A program made the translations under genes and the position numbers. The notes under the pieces were generated by a model that was not told where the DNA came from, did no database searches, and saw nothing but the letters and a program-made list of their open reading frames with translations. 64,000 bases of DNA, taken from positions 1 to 64,000 of the forward strand of contig DAOTXL010000096.1 in the NCBI GenBank assembly GCA_034435455.1, read 5' to 3'. The DNA is from DAOTXL01 sp034435455 (GTDB lineage: Bacteria > Chloroflexota > Anaerolineae > JAAYZQ01). Positions 17,500 through 24,319 of the stretch are shown here, piece after piece (positions within the stretch are counted from its first letter, which is position 1; each line of letters starts with the position of its first letter).

Positions 17500-18344
17500 G
17501 GCCGCTTGATGCCCACCAGGTAGCGGTGATGCGCCCAGATCGCCTTTAGCCGCCACGGGATCGGCGCCCGGTCGAGCCAGGCATAGCGCATCACCCGCGC
17601 ATAGAGGTCCGGTTGCTGGCCCCGGTAGTAGGCCATCGTGCTCCACTGCCAGGCCTCACCGCTGAAGGGGTCTGTCAGCTTTTTTGAGCGGAGGCCCAGC
17701 CGTTTCAGCACCTCCGCGGCGGGCATCACGGTATCGGGCCAGGGGGGCACATCCAACACACCCTGGCCGGCGATGCACAACCCGGCTCCCTCCAGCACGC
17801 GGCGCACCCGGCCGATGTCGGCCCAGCGTTCGTCTACATACTTGACAAAATCGCGCTCCAGCAGGTATTTGCGCAAGAGATAGCCTGCCTGGGCACGGTT
17901 GGGCATGGCGACGAACACTACCCGCCGTGACACGCGGACCAGTTCTCGCAGCAAAGCCGCCGGATCCGACAGATACCACAGCGCCGCCCAATTCCAGGCC
18001 AGGTCAAAGGCATCGTCGGGGAAGGGCAGTTGCCCCCAATCGGCGTGGTGGACGAACCGGGCGGGCAGGTCCAGCTCGCCCCAGATGCGCTCCACGGCCG
18101 CCAGCCGCCCGGCGTGGTCATCCACCAGGGTGACACTGCACCCGGCCTGGGCCAGGGCCACACTGTTGATGCCCGATACGCCGGCCATGCCAAAGAGCGG
18201 CGCCTCGAGCACCGTCTGGATGCCATGCCTGCTTTTGAGGGCCAGCAAAAAGTCGTTGAGCACAAACCGCTCGTAGACCAGGCCCAGGCCCTCGTTATAG
18301 TCGGTCAGGTAGCGCTGCCAGGTTTGTTTTTCAGTGGATTCCAT
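17496..18344 (-). CDS. Class I SAM-dependent methyltransferase
   Basis: A 282-aa cytosolic enzyme with the Rossmann fold: motif I region LEAPLFGMAGVSGIN (about 42-57), the acidic end of strand 2 VTLVDDHAGR, and the DDAFDLAWNWAALWYLSDP motif (about 110-128) typical of Methyltransf_11/25 members. The glycine-rich loop is atypical (G-M-A-G-V-S-G). The substrate is unknown. It is the first gene of a minus-strand operon and its stop overlaps the next ATG by one base (ATGA), so it probably modifies a sugar or lipid made by the two following membrane proteins. Confidence 0.72.
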   Translation of the reverse strand: MESTEKQTWQRYLTDYNEGLGLVYERFVLNDFLLALKSRHGIQTVLEAPLFGMAGVSGINSVALAQAGCSVTLVDDHAGRLAAVERIWGELDLPARFVHHADWGQLPFPDDAFDLAWNWAALWYLSDPAALLRELVRVSRRVVFVAMPNRAQAGYLLRKYLLERDFVKYVDERWADIGRVRRVLEGAGLCIAGQGVLDVPPWPDTVMPAAEVLKRLGLRSKKLTDPFSGEAWQWSTMAYYRGQQPDLYARVMRYAWLDRAPIPWRLKAIWAHHRYLVGIKRP

Positions 18345-18556
18345 ACGTTATCAGCGATTTATGATCTAGTCCGGCATCTCGGCTGCAGCATATCCTCCCG
18401 ATTTTACGAGCCGGGCTTGACACTCGCTATCCCGGCCTACGCAGCCGATGCCTGCAAGGTCTCCGGTGTGAAAATCTGGTCCGGTCGAGTGGATGGCATG
18501 GCATCCTTGAACATTATACCATTTTTCTGCCACCGATGCCAATTCCCCCAAAACCT

Positions 18557-18584
18557 TTACAGCCGCCGGCCCCTGTGGTACAAT
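18557..18584 (+). promoter_or_regulatory. Promoter of mtaB
   Basis: TTACAG (18557-18562), 16 bases, then TACAAT (18579-18584) preceded by TGG (extended -10). The spacer 18345-18556 shows no gene. Confidence 0.6.
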
Positions 18585-18611
18585 GTGGGGTGAGGAATAG
18601 GGATTGTAACC

Positions 18612-19871
18612 GTGCGCATCTATGTCGGCAGCCTGGGCTGCAAGCTGAATCAGAGCGAGATGGACGATCTGGCTGCCCGCCTGGCCGAGGGCGGCCACCA
18701 GGTCGTCGCCACGCCGGCCGATGCGGAGCTATGTGTGCTCAACACCTGCGCCGTGACCCATGTCGCTGCCCAGAAATCGCGCCAGGCGCTGCGCCGCCTG
18801 CACCGCGAAAATCCCACCGCCCGCCTGGTCGCTACCGGATGCTACGCCGAACTGACCCCGGCCGAAGTGCGGGACCTGCCCGGCGTGGAACTCGTCGTCG
18901 GCAACCGGGATAAGGAGCGGCTGGCTGCTCTTCTGGGCGCTGCTGCCCCCCCTCGAGAACCGCCGGTCGAAAAGCCCAGACTGCGCACCCGCGCTTTTGT
19001 CAAGATCCAGGATGGCTGCGACAACGCCTGTACCTACTGCGTCATCCGCCTGGCGCGGGGGCCGCAGCGCAGCCGCCCGCCGGAGGAGGTGGTCGCCGAC
19101 GTGCAGGCGCACCTGGAGGCCGGGCACCGGGAGATCGTGCTGACCGGCGTGCACCTTGGCGCCTATGGGCATGACCAGGAGGGGGACCTGGGCACCGACC
19201 TGTGGGGGCTGGTGGTCCGCCTCCTGGCTGAGACCGCCGTGCCCCGCCTGCGCCTCTCCTCCATCGAACCGTGGGACCTGCCGGCGCGGGCCCTCCGGCT
19301 GTGGGACAACCCTCGCCTGTGCCGGCACCTCCACCTGCCCTTGCAGAGCGGCTGTGATGCCACCCTGCGGCGCATGAACCGCCGCTACACCGCCGCCGAC
19401 TTTGCTGCCCTGGTTGCCGCTGCCCGGACGGCCATCCCCGACCTGGCCCTGACCAGCGATGTGATTGTCGGCTTTCCCGGCGAGACCGACGCCGAGTTTA
19501 CCGAGAGCCTGACCTTCGTGCAGGCAATGGGCTTTGCCCGGTTGCACGTCTTCCCCTACTCGCCCCGACCCGGCACCCCGGCAGCCCGGATGCCGTGCCA
19601 GATATCGCCGCCCCGCAAGGAGGAACGGGCACGGGCGATGCGCGATGTCGCTGCCGCCGCCGGCCGGGCCTTCCGCCGGCAGTGGGTGGGGCGGACGATG
19701 GAGGTGTTGTGGGAATCCTCCCGGCCGGGGGAGAGAGGCCCCGTCTGGAGCGGGTTGACCGACAACTATGTGCGCGTCTATACCGCCAGCCCTGTGGGCC
19801 TGTCGGGCACCCTCACCCCCACCCGCCTGGTGGCCCTGGCCGGCGATGGCCTGTGGGGGGAGGTCGAATAA
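18612..19871 (+). CDS. mtaB: tRNA t6A37 methylthiotransferase MtaB
   Basis: Radical-SAM enzyme that adds a methylthio group to t6A37 in ANN-decoding tRNAs. The N-terminal UPF0004 domain holds three cluster Cys (GCKLNQSE, NTCAVT, GCYAEL). The radical SAM site CDNACTYC (CxxxCxxC) is near residue 138, with TGVHLGAYG and SSIEPWDLP further on as in MtaB/MiaB-like proteins. A TRAM-like C-terminal region (about 355-415) follows. Length 419 aa is normal. The start is GTG (RIYVGSLGCKLNQSE), as family members begin directly at this strand. It is transcribed alone and convergent with the SWIM gene. Confidence 0.93.
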   Translation: MRIYVGSLGCKLNQSEMDDLAARLAEGGHQVVATPADAELCVLNTCAVTHVAAQKSRQALRRLHRENPTARLVATGCYAELTPAEVRDLPGVELVVGNRDKERLAALLGAAAPPREPPVEKPRLRTRAFVKIQDGCDNACTYCVIRLARGPQRSRPPEEVVADVQAHLEAGHREIVLTGVHLGAYGHDQEGDLGTDLWGLVVRLLAETAVPRLRLSSIEPWDLPARALRLWDNPRLCRHLHLPLQSGCDATLRRMNRRYTAADFAALVAAARTAIPDLALTSDVIVGFPGETDAEFTESLTFVQAMGFARLHVFPYSPRPGTPAARMPCQISPPRKEERARAMRDVAAAAGRAFRRQWVGRTMEVLWESSRPGERGPVWSGLTDNYVRVYTASPVGLSGTLTPTRLVALAGDGLWGEVE

Positions 19872-19900
19872 AAAAAGGGGATGGGCCACAACCCATCCCC
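19870..19900 (-). terminator. Rho-independent terminator of the SWIM gene
   Basis: A perfect stem GGGGATGGG / CCCATCCCC (19877-19885 with 19892-19900) with a six-base loop. On the minus strand it is followed by seven T (19876-19870). It also sits at the mtaB stop on the plus strand but lacks a T-run there. Confidence 0.85.
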
Positions 19901-19916
19901 TGCCTTGGAGTGGGGA

Positions 19917-20192
19917 CTAGGCCAGGGCGGGGGCCGGTTCACCGGCCGTCACCATCTCCTGGGGCAGCATGGCCCCCAACAGGCGCTCCATCGCCATCGT
20001 ATGGCTGCATACCCCTCGCGTGCCAAAAAAGTTGCAGGTACAGTGCCACATCCCCTGTTCATAAGTAACCGTGTGAAACCCATTGGTGCCTTTGAACCGG
20101 GCCCGGAACTGCTCAAAGCGGACCCGCTCCGGCTCCTCAGCGTAGCGTTTGGCCTTCTGAATCTTGCCGATCATCCCAGAATCCATCACCAT
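19917..20192 (-). CDS. Small SWIM-type zinc-finger protein
   Basis: A 91-aa protein with a single SWIM motif, C-T-C-N-F-F-G-T-R-G-V-C-S-H (CxCx8CxH), at about residues 50-65, preceded by the typical strand HTVTYEQGMWHCTC. SWIM domains bind zinc and usually act in DNA or protein binding; here the domain is almost the entire protein. The N-terminal 30 residues are basic. An AAGGAGG Shine-Dalgarno precedes ATG at 20192. It has its own promoter (20339-20367), a leader of about 140 bases with a hairpin, and a strong terminator, so it is a monocistronic unit. The function is unknown. Confidence 0.8.
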   Translation of the reverse strand: MVMDSGMIGKIQKAKRYAEEPERVRFEQFRARFKGTNGFHTVTYEQGMWHCTCNFFGTRGVCSHTMAMERLLGAMLPQEMVTAGEPAPALA

Positions 20193-20235
20193 CCTCCTTC
20201 AAGTTGTCTATACCCCCTTTGGCAGAAAATAAACA

Positions 20236-20265
20236 GACGCCAGGGCATACCATGTCCCTGGCGTC
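20236..20265 (-). promoter_or_regulatory. Leader hairpin upstream of the SWIM gene
   Basis: Perfect 10-bp stem with a 10-base loop, followed on the minus strand by TGTTTATTTTCTG. This shape could act as an attenuator or simply be a spacer repeat. Confidence 0.4.
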
Positions 20266-20338
20266 CGGGACCAGACCGATTTGGATGACAGATGCTGCCG
20301 GGTTGGGCAACCTATTACTCCTCCAGCCTGCTGAGAAT

Positions 20339-20367
20339 AGTATACCCCTTTTGGCCCGATTTGTCAA
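20339..20367 (-). promoter_or_regulatory. Consensus promoter of the SWIM gene
   Basis: On the minus strand, TTGACA (20367-20362), 17 bases, TATACT (20344-20339). Confidence 0.75.
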
Positions 20368-20421
20368 CCCCCTTTTTTCAACGGCTGGCCGACGTTTCCC
20401 CGCCGCCGGGCCATAACAACA

Positions 20422-20470
20422 GGTGCCGGGCACTCCGGACCCACCAGAGGGTCAGGGGCTGCCCGGCACC
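20422..20470. repeat. Nested GGTGCCGGGCA palindrome
   Basis: Outer arms GGTGCCGGGCA (20422-20432) and TGCCCGGCACC (20460-20470) enclose an inner hairpin GACCC/GGGTC (20438-20442 with 20449-20453). It has the same layout of outer inverted repeat plus inner hairpin as the elements at 44675 and 48999. Confidence 0.75.
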
Positions 20471-20492
20471 GGGTAGGATGGAGCTTGCCGAA

Positions 20493-21050
20493 TCAGCTAC
20501 CGGCTCCCTGGAGCAGGGCTGTGCCGCCGCCAACCAACAGCCCCAAGGCAAAGGTGATGACAAAGGCGATAACCCAACTGATCAGGACGGTGATCACCGC
20601 TTTGGTGGTGTCGAACTCCATCGCCTCGCGGATGGCGATCACGCCGGCGATCAGGGCCCAAATGGCGCCGGCCAGGGCTGCGATCCACCCCAGACAGGGG
20701 ATAATGCCCAGGATGCCCAGCAATCTGGGGGCAGAGGCGTAGCCCAGCACGCGCATCATCTCCGGGATATCGGTCCGGCCCTGGAATAACAGGGTGCCGA
20801 CGAAATAGGTCAGGATCGCCCAGCCGATCCAGCCGATGAGGATGCCGACGATCCAGGAGACGAAAAAGTTAGCGACAGCGCTGCCAAAGCTGGCTTTGGC
20901 AAACAGCAAGCCGATAGCACCGCCCAACGCCGACAGCAGGGTGACCAGGATGACGATGATCGCCGCCTGGCTCATCGCCCCCTGATCCTCGGCTACCTCG
21001 CGGAAAACCGCTGCGTCCAGCCGAAACACACGTACTACTCGATCCAGCAT
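20493..21050 (-). CDS. Yip1-domain integral membrane protein
   Basis: A 185-aa membrane protein. After a short soluble N-terminus (MLDRVVRVFRLDAAVFREVAED) it has five hydrophobic segments at about 25-50, 60-85, 105-125, 128-148 and 152-178, with the YASAPRLLGILGIIPCLGW motif of bacterial Yip1 proteins. The family is thought to work in membrane organisation; a specific role cannot be assigned. ATG at 21050 has an AAGGAG ribosome site. The neighbouring spacers are repeat-rich, so it appears to be transcribed alone. Confidence 0.82.
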   Translation of the reverse strand: MLDRVVRVFRLDAAVFREVAEDQGAMSQAAIIVILVTLLSALGGAIGLLFAKASFGSAVANFFVSWIVGILIGWIGWAILTYFVGTLLFQGRTDIPEMMRVLGYASAPRLLGILGIIPCLGWIAALAGAIWALIAGVIAIREAMEFDTTKAVITVLISWVIAFVITFALGLLVGGGTALLQGAGS

Positions 21051-21112
21051 GGTCTTTCTCCTTTCTTTGATCGGCTTCAGGAACCCTTGTCCTCAGAAGC
21101 TATCCGAAAACA

Positions 21113-21164
21113 AACGGGGGACGGCCTGGCCAGGCTATCCGGGCAGGGTGGCCAGCCTGCCCTA
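21113..21164 (+). repeat. Double-hairpin spacer repeat, copy A
   Basis: GGACGGCC...GGCTATCC followed by GGGCAGG...CCTGCCCTAC. Slightly degenerate relative to copy B at 21289. Confidence 0.6.
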
Positions 21165-21288
21165 CGGGTTGTTGGATCCGCTCTGGCCAACAGATGCTAT
21201 CCGGGTACCACCTCCTTTCCCCTATTTCGGAGATCTGTTTCTCGCCGGGGAGCAGCCCTCGGTGAGAACCCGCCTGCGAGACAGGCGT

Positions 21289-21337
21289 CGGACAGCCTTT
21301 CCAGGCTGTCCGGGCAGGTTGGAAGGCCTGCCCTACA
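21289..21337 (+). repeat. Double-hairpin spacer repeat, copy B
   Basis: GGACAGCC/GGCTGTCC around TTTCCA, then GGGCAGG/CCTGCCC around TTGGAAGG, then TAC. Both stems are perfect. Confidence 0.7.
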
Positions 21338-21537
21338 TTTTCCCCCTCCACGCCCTGGCACCCCGGTCCCCGGATTGCAACAAGAGGGCTGCAAACGGGG
21401 CAGGGCACGAATAAGGTCGAAAATGGCCCCCGTCTCAGGATGTCGGTCTCCGGCAACGCGTGCCGACCCCGGCCGCCAACTTTTATTTTACCACACATCG
21501 GGCGAGGCTGCAAACCGACCCTCAACCTCCAAACCGG

Positions 21538-22821
21538 TCAGGCCTGAGATACCCGTTCGATCCGCGCCCCCAACGCCTGCAGCTTGGTCTCGATGTGCTC
21601 ATAGCCCCGGTCAATCTGGCCGATATTGTGGATGACGCTCTGCCCCTGGGCGCACAGGGCGGCGATCAGCAGCGCCATCCCGGCCCGGATGTCGGGGCTG
21701 TGGAGAATCTCGCCGTGCAGGGGCGACGGCCCGACGACCACCGCCCGATGGGGATCGCACAGGATGATGCGGGCCCCCATGGCGATCAGGCGGTCCACGA
21801 AGTAGAGGCGGCTGTCGTACATCTTTTCGTGGATGAGCACGGTGCCCCGCGCCTGGGTGGCCACCACCAGGGCGATGCTCATCAGATCGGTGGGAAAGCC
21901 GGGCCAGGGAGCATCGTCAATCTTGGGCACCGCACCCCCCAGGTCATCTACGATGGTCAGCGGCTGGCCGGCCGGCACAAAGAGGTCCTGGCCCTGGACC
22001 TCAAAAGACACGCCCAGCCGCCTGAACACCGTGCGCACCATGCCCAGGTGTTGGGGAGCCGCGTTCTTGATCCAGATTTCCCCCCCCGTCACCGCTGCCA
22101 GCCCGATAAAGCTCCCGACCTCCATAAAATCGGGGCCGATGGTGCATTCGCCGCCGCCCAGACATGGGCGCCCCTGAATGCGCAACACATTGGAGCCGAT
22201 GCCCTCGATCTGCGCCCCCAGGCTGTTGAGAAAGTGGCACAGCTCCTGGACGTGGGGCTCCGAAGCGGCGTTGCGGATAACCGTCTGGCCGTGCGCCAGG
22301 CAGGCGGCCATGACCGCATTCTCCGTGCCGGTCACGCTCGCCTCGTCCAGCCAGATGTCGGCCCCATGCAGGCTGTCGGCCCGCATCTCCAGGCGGTCGT
22401 TCTGCTCGACCTGGGCCCCCAACGCGCCCAGGGCCTGCAGATGCGTATCAACCCGCCGCCGGCCAATCCGGTCACCGCCGGGCAGGGTCAGGGCAATCCG
22501 ACCGGCCCGGGCCAGCATCGGCCCCAGCAGGGTGATAGAACCCCGGATCTGGCTGAACAGTTCGGGGTCGGGGCAGGTGGAGGAGACCTGGGCAGCGTGG
22601 AGCGTAACGGTGTGGTTGTCGTGCCGTTGGACGCTCACCCCCAGCCCCTTCAGCAATTCGAGCATCGTCCGCACGTCGCCGATGTTCGGCAGGTTGTGCA
22701 CCACGACCGGTTTGTCGGTCAGCAGGGTCGCGGCCAGGATGGGCAGGGCCGCATTTTTATTGCCACTGGGCACTACAGTGCCGGCCAGGGGGATTCCCCC
22801 CTCAATCACAAACTTTTCCAT
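21538..22821 (-). CDS. murA: UDP-GlcNAc 1-carboxyvinyltransferase MurA, Cys-to-Asp form
   Basis: Transfers enolpyruvate from PEP to UDP-GlcNAc, the first committed step of peptidoglycan synthesis. The 427-aa sequence has the family start (FVIEGG, then SGNKNAALPI with the Lys22-Asn23 equivalents), RGS near 93-95 and the C-terminal IRAGMALLIAAL. The active-site loop reads LPGGDRIGRR: residue 117, where E. coli MurA has Cys115, is Asp (codon GAC at 22473-22471). Asp at this position is known in other bacteria and gives an active, fosfomycin-insensitive enzyme. It overlaps the upstream coiled-coil gene by 20 bases, so the two are probably translated together. Confidence 0.95.
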   Translation of the reverse strand: MEKFVIEGGIPLAGTVVPSGNKNAALPILAATLLTDKPVVVHNLPNIGDVRTMLELLKGLGVSVQRHDNHTVTLHAAQVSSTCPDPELFSQIRGSITLLGPMLARAGRIALTLPGGDRIGRRRVDTHLQALGALGAQVEQNDRLEMRADSLHGADIWLDEASVTGTENAVMAACLAHGQTVIRNAASEPHVQELCHFLNSLGAQIEGIGSNVLRIQGRPCLGGGECTIGPDFMEVGSFIGLAAVTGGEIWIKNAAPQHLGMVRTVFRRLGVSFEVQGQDLFVPAGQPLTIVDDLGGAVPKIDDAPWPGFPTDLMSIALVVATQARGTVLIHEKMYDSRLYFVDRLIAMGARIILCDPHRAVVVGPSPLHGEILHSPDIRAGMALLIAALCAQGQSVIHNIGQIDRGYEHIETKLQALGARIERVSQA

Positions 22822-23377
22822 CTGCTGCCTCCAAAAGAGGGTTGGTGGTCAGACGGTCGGCTGCCAACTCGATGATCTGCAAGCCTTCGCGAAGCCACTC
22901 GACCACCTCCGGCTCGGCGATGGCGGTCGCCTCCACAATCCGGGCACGGATGGCCGCCCAGTCGGGCTCCAGGGTGTAGAGGTAATGCTGTGGCTCCACC
23001 TCCTGGACCTCCACGGCAGCCAGCCGGTTCTTGACCAACAGGTCAATCGAGGCGGTCAGGATCTCTTCCTGGCGGGGCTCGGCCGGGTCGAAGCGCAGTT
23101 CGCCGCCGGCCAGGCGCCGTTCTGCCAGATAGATGGCCGCTATCTGGATGGCCAGCGTCTCGGCCAGCGATTCCAACTGCGCGCGCTCCTTTTCCAGGCG
23201 GGCAATGGCCTCCTTGAGATGGACCAGTTGCGCCTGCCAGCGGTTGATCAGGTGCTCCAGCAACCGTTGCCCCCACTGGACGTTGAACAGGCGGTCCACC
23301 AACCCCAGGAACAGGCTCAGCAGCCTGAGCAGCAGCAGTTGCAGCCGGTCCCAAAAGGTCAAAGGGGATGAGCGCAT
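22802..23377 (-). CDS. Hypothetical coiled-coil protein
   Basis: A 191-aa protein that I cannot assign to a family. An amphipathic hydrophobic stretch near the N-terminus (LQLLLLRLLSLFLGLVD, about 12-28) may attach it to the membrane. A coiled coil with heptad Leu follows (about 45-90, HLKEAIARLEKERAQLESLAETL), then a C-terminal part with strands (AAVEVQEVEPQHYLYTLEPDW) and an acidic helix. ATG at 23377 is chosen because the upstream frame is antisense to the SAM hydroxide adenosyltransferase gene. It overlaps that gene by 19 bases and murA by 20 bases, so the three form a tightly packed minus-strand operon. Confidence 0.65.
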   Translation of the reverse strand: MRSSPLTFWDRLQLLLLRLLSLFLGLVDRLFNVQWGQRLLEHLINRWQAQLVHLKEAIARLEKERAQLESLAETLAIQIAAIYLAERRLAGGELRFDPAEPRQEEILTASIDLLVKNRLAAVEVQEVEPQHYLYTLEPDWAAIRARIVEATAIAEPEVVEWLREGLQIIELAADRLTTNPLLEAADGKVCD

Positions 23378-24162
23378 GGCCACTCCTCCACCCGCACCGG
23401 ATCGCCGACCCCTATGCCGAGCCGGGCAGTGGCGCTCCCCTGGCGCACGGCGATCTCCAGGTAGCCACTGCTGCCCACGTAGGCTACCAGCTCCCCTACT
23501 GCCACGTCCGAAAAGGTCTGCCTCAACACGATAATCCATTCCCCACCTGCCAGCACGCCGATCTGACCCCTGGATATTGGGTATTGGATGTTGGTGATCA
23601 GGTTGCCAAAGCGGTCCACATGAAGGACCTCCCCGCGCCACGAACCGTCGGGCTGGAGGGTGGGGCGGAGGGACGACAGCGTGACCAAGTCGGACAGGGG
23701 AACCGGCTCGCCCATGTCGCGGGGAGCGATGCCGCAGGCCAGGTGGGCCGCTGCCGGGGCAAAGAGGTCCCGGCCGTGGAAGGTGGCGCTGATCCGGGGG
23801 AGGCGGTAGCGGGTTTCCGTCAGGTTGACGGCCAGGCAGGGCGGATCCTGCGCCAGCGCCAGGCCCAGCACGCCGTTGTCGGGGGCGACATAGACCGCCC
23901 GCGCCGTCTGGACGACGAGGGACCGCCGTGGGCTGCCCACACCCGGGTCCACCACCACCAGGTGGACCGTGCCCGGCGGAAAGTAGGGCGTAGCCGTGTG
24001 CAGGACATAGGCCGCCTCCTGGATCGCCTGGGGACGGATGTCATGGGAAATGTCCACCAGCGCCGCCTCGGGGCAGATGCCCAGGATGACCCCCTTCATC
24101 GTGCCCACGTAGCCGTCGGCCTGGCCGAAATCGGTGGTCAAGGTGATGACCGGTCGAGACAT
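23359..24162 (-). CDS. S-adenosyl-L-methionine hydroxide adenosyltransferase (DUF62)
   Basis: Family enzymes split SAM into adenosine and methionine using water. The 267-aa sequence shows the hallmarks in order: TLTTDFGQADGYVGTMKG (about 6-23), DPGVGSPRRS (about 72-81), APDNGVLG, FHGRDLFAPAAAHLA (about 130-144) and DRFGNLITNI (about 190-199). A ribosome site GGAGG precedes ATG at 24162. Just after the DRFGNLITN motif, eight residues come from a spacer-type ATATTGGGTATTGG repeat (23572-23589). It is the first gene of an operon with the coiled-coil gene and murA. Confidence 0.9.
   Translation of the reverse strand: MSRPVITLTTDFGQADGYVGTMKGVILGICPEAALVDISHDIRPQAIQEAAYVLHTATPYFPPGTVHLVVVDPGVGSPRRSLVVQTARAVYVAPDNGVLGLALAQDPPCLAVNLTETRYRLPRISATFHGRDLFAPAAAHLACGIAPRDMGEPVPLSDLVTLSSLRPTLQPDGSWRGEVLHVDRFGNLITNIQYPISRGQIGVLAGGEWIIVLRQTFSDVAVGELVAYVGSSGYLEIAVRQGSATARLGIGVGDPVRVEEWPCAHPL
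23572..23589. repeat. ATATTGGGTATTGG repeat, second in-CDS copy
   Basis: The 18-base GGATATTGGGTATTGGAT is identical to 17075-17092 but read in another frame (IQYPIS here). Confidence 0.75.
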
Positions 24163-24256
24163 AGATACCCTCCTGGCCATTGTACCCCAGACGGGGCAGG
24201 GCGTCAAGGTCGCCGGGCCACGCTTACCCCACGGTATCCCCACCCTCTTGTTGCAG

Positions 24257-24277
24257 GACAGGATGCCGTCCTGTCCT
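24257..24277. repeat. GGACAGGA hairpin in the divergent spacer
   Basis: GGACAGGA/TCCTGTCC with a five-base loop, upstream of the murJ promoter. Confidence 0.5.
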
Positions 24278-24281
24278 CCAT

Positions 24282-24310
24282 TTGACCGGTTGGGAGATTT
24301 CGGCTATCAT
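24282..24310 (+). promoter_or_regulatory. Promoter of murJ
   Basis: TTGACC (24282-24287), 17 bases, TATCAT (24305-24310); the start codon at 24320 lies nine bases after the -10, so the leader would be only a few bases. Confidence 0.6.
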
Positions 24311-24319
24311 GGGCAGGCT

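Larger units (their letters stand above)
20193..20492. other. Leader and repeat region between Yip1 and SWIM genes
   Basis: It holds the SWIM promoter, a 10-bp perfect hairpin GACGCCAGGG/CCCTGGCGTC (20236-20265) within the leader, and a nested palindrome at 20422-20470. No coding frame is supported. Confidence 0.65.
21051..21537. other. Non-coding spacer with two double-hairpin repeats
   Basis: It holds two same-orientation copies of the two-hairpin repeat (about 21113-21164 and 21289-21337), each a GGACaGCC-type hairpin followed by a GGGCAGG/CCTGCCC hairpin ending in TAC. Frames over this region are translations of the repeats; no gene is supported. Confidence 0.7.

Noticed and set aside
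21113..21337. Possible CRISPR array
   Set aside because: Only two units, each a double hairpin with unequal spacing; no regular spacers and no cas genes in the window.
21460..22875. 471-codon frame antisense to murA
   Set aside because: The minus strand encodes complete MurA; the plus frame is a compositional shadow rich in Gly, Gln, His and Arg.
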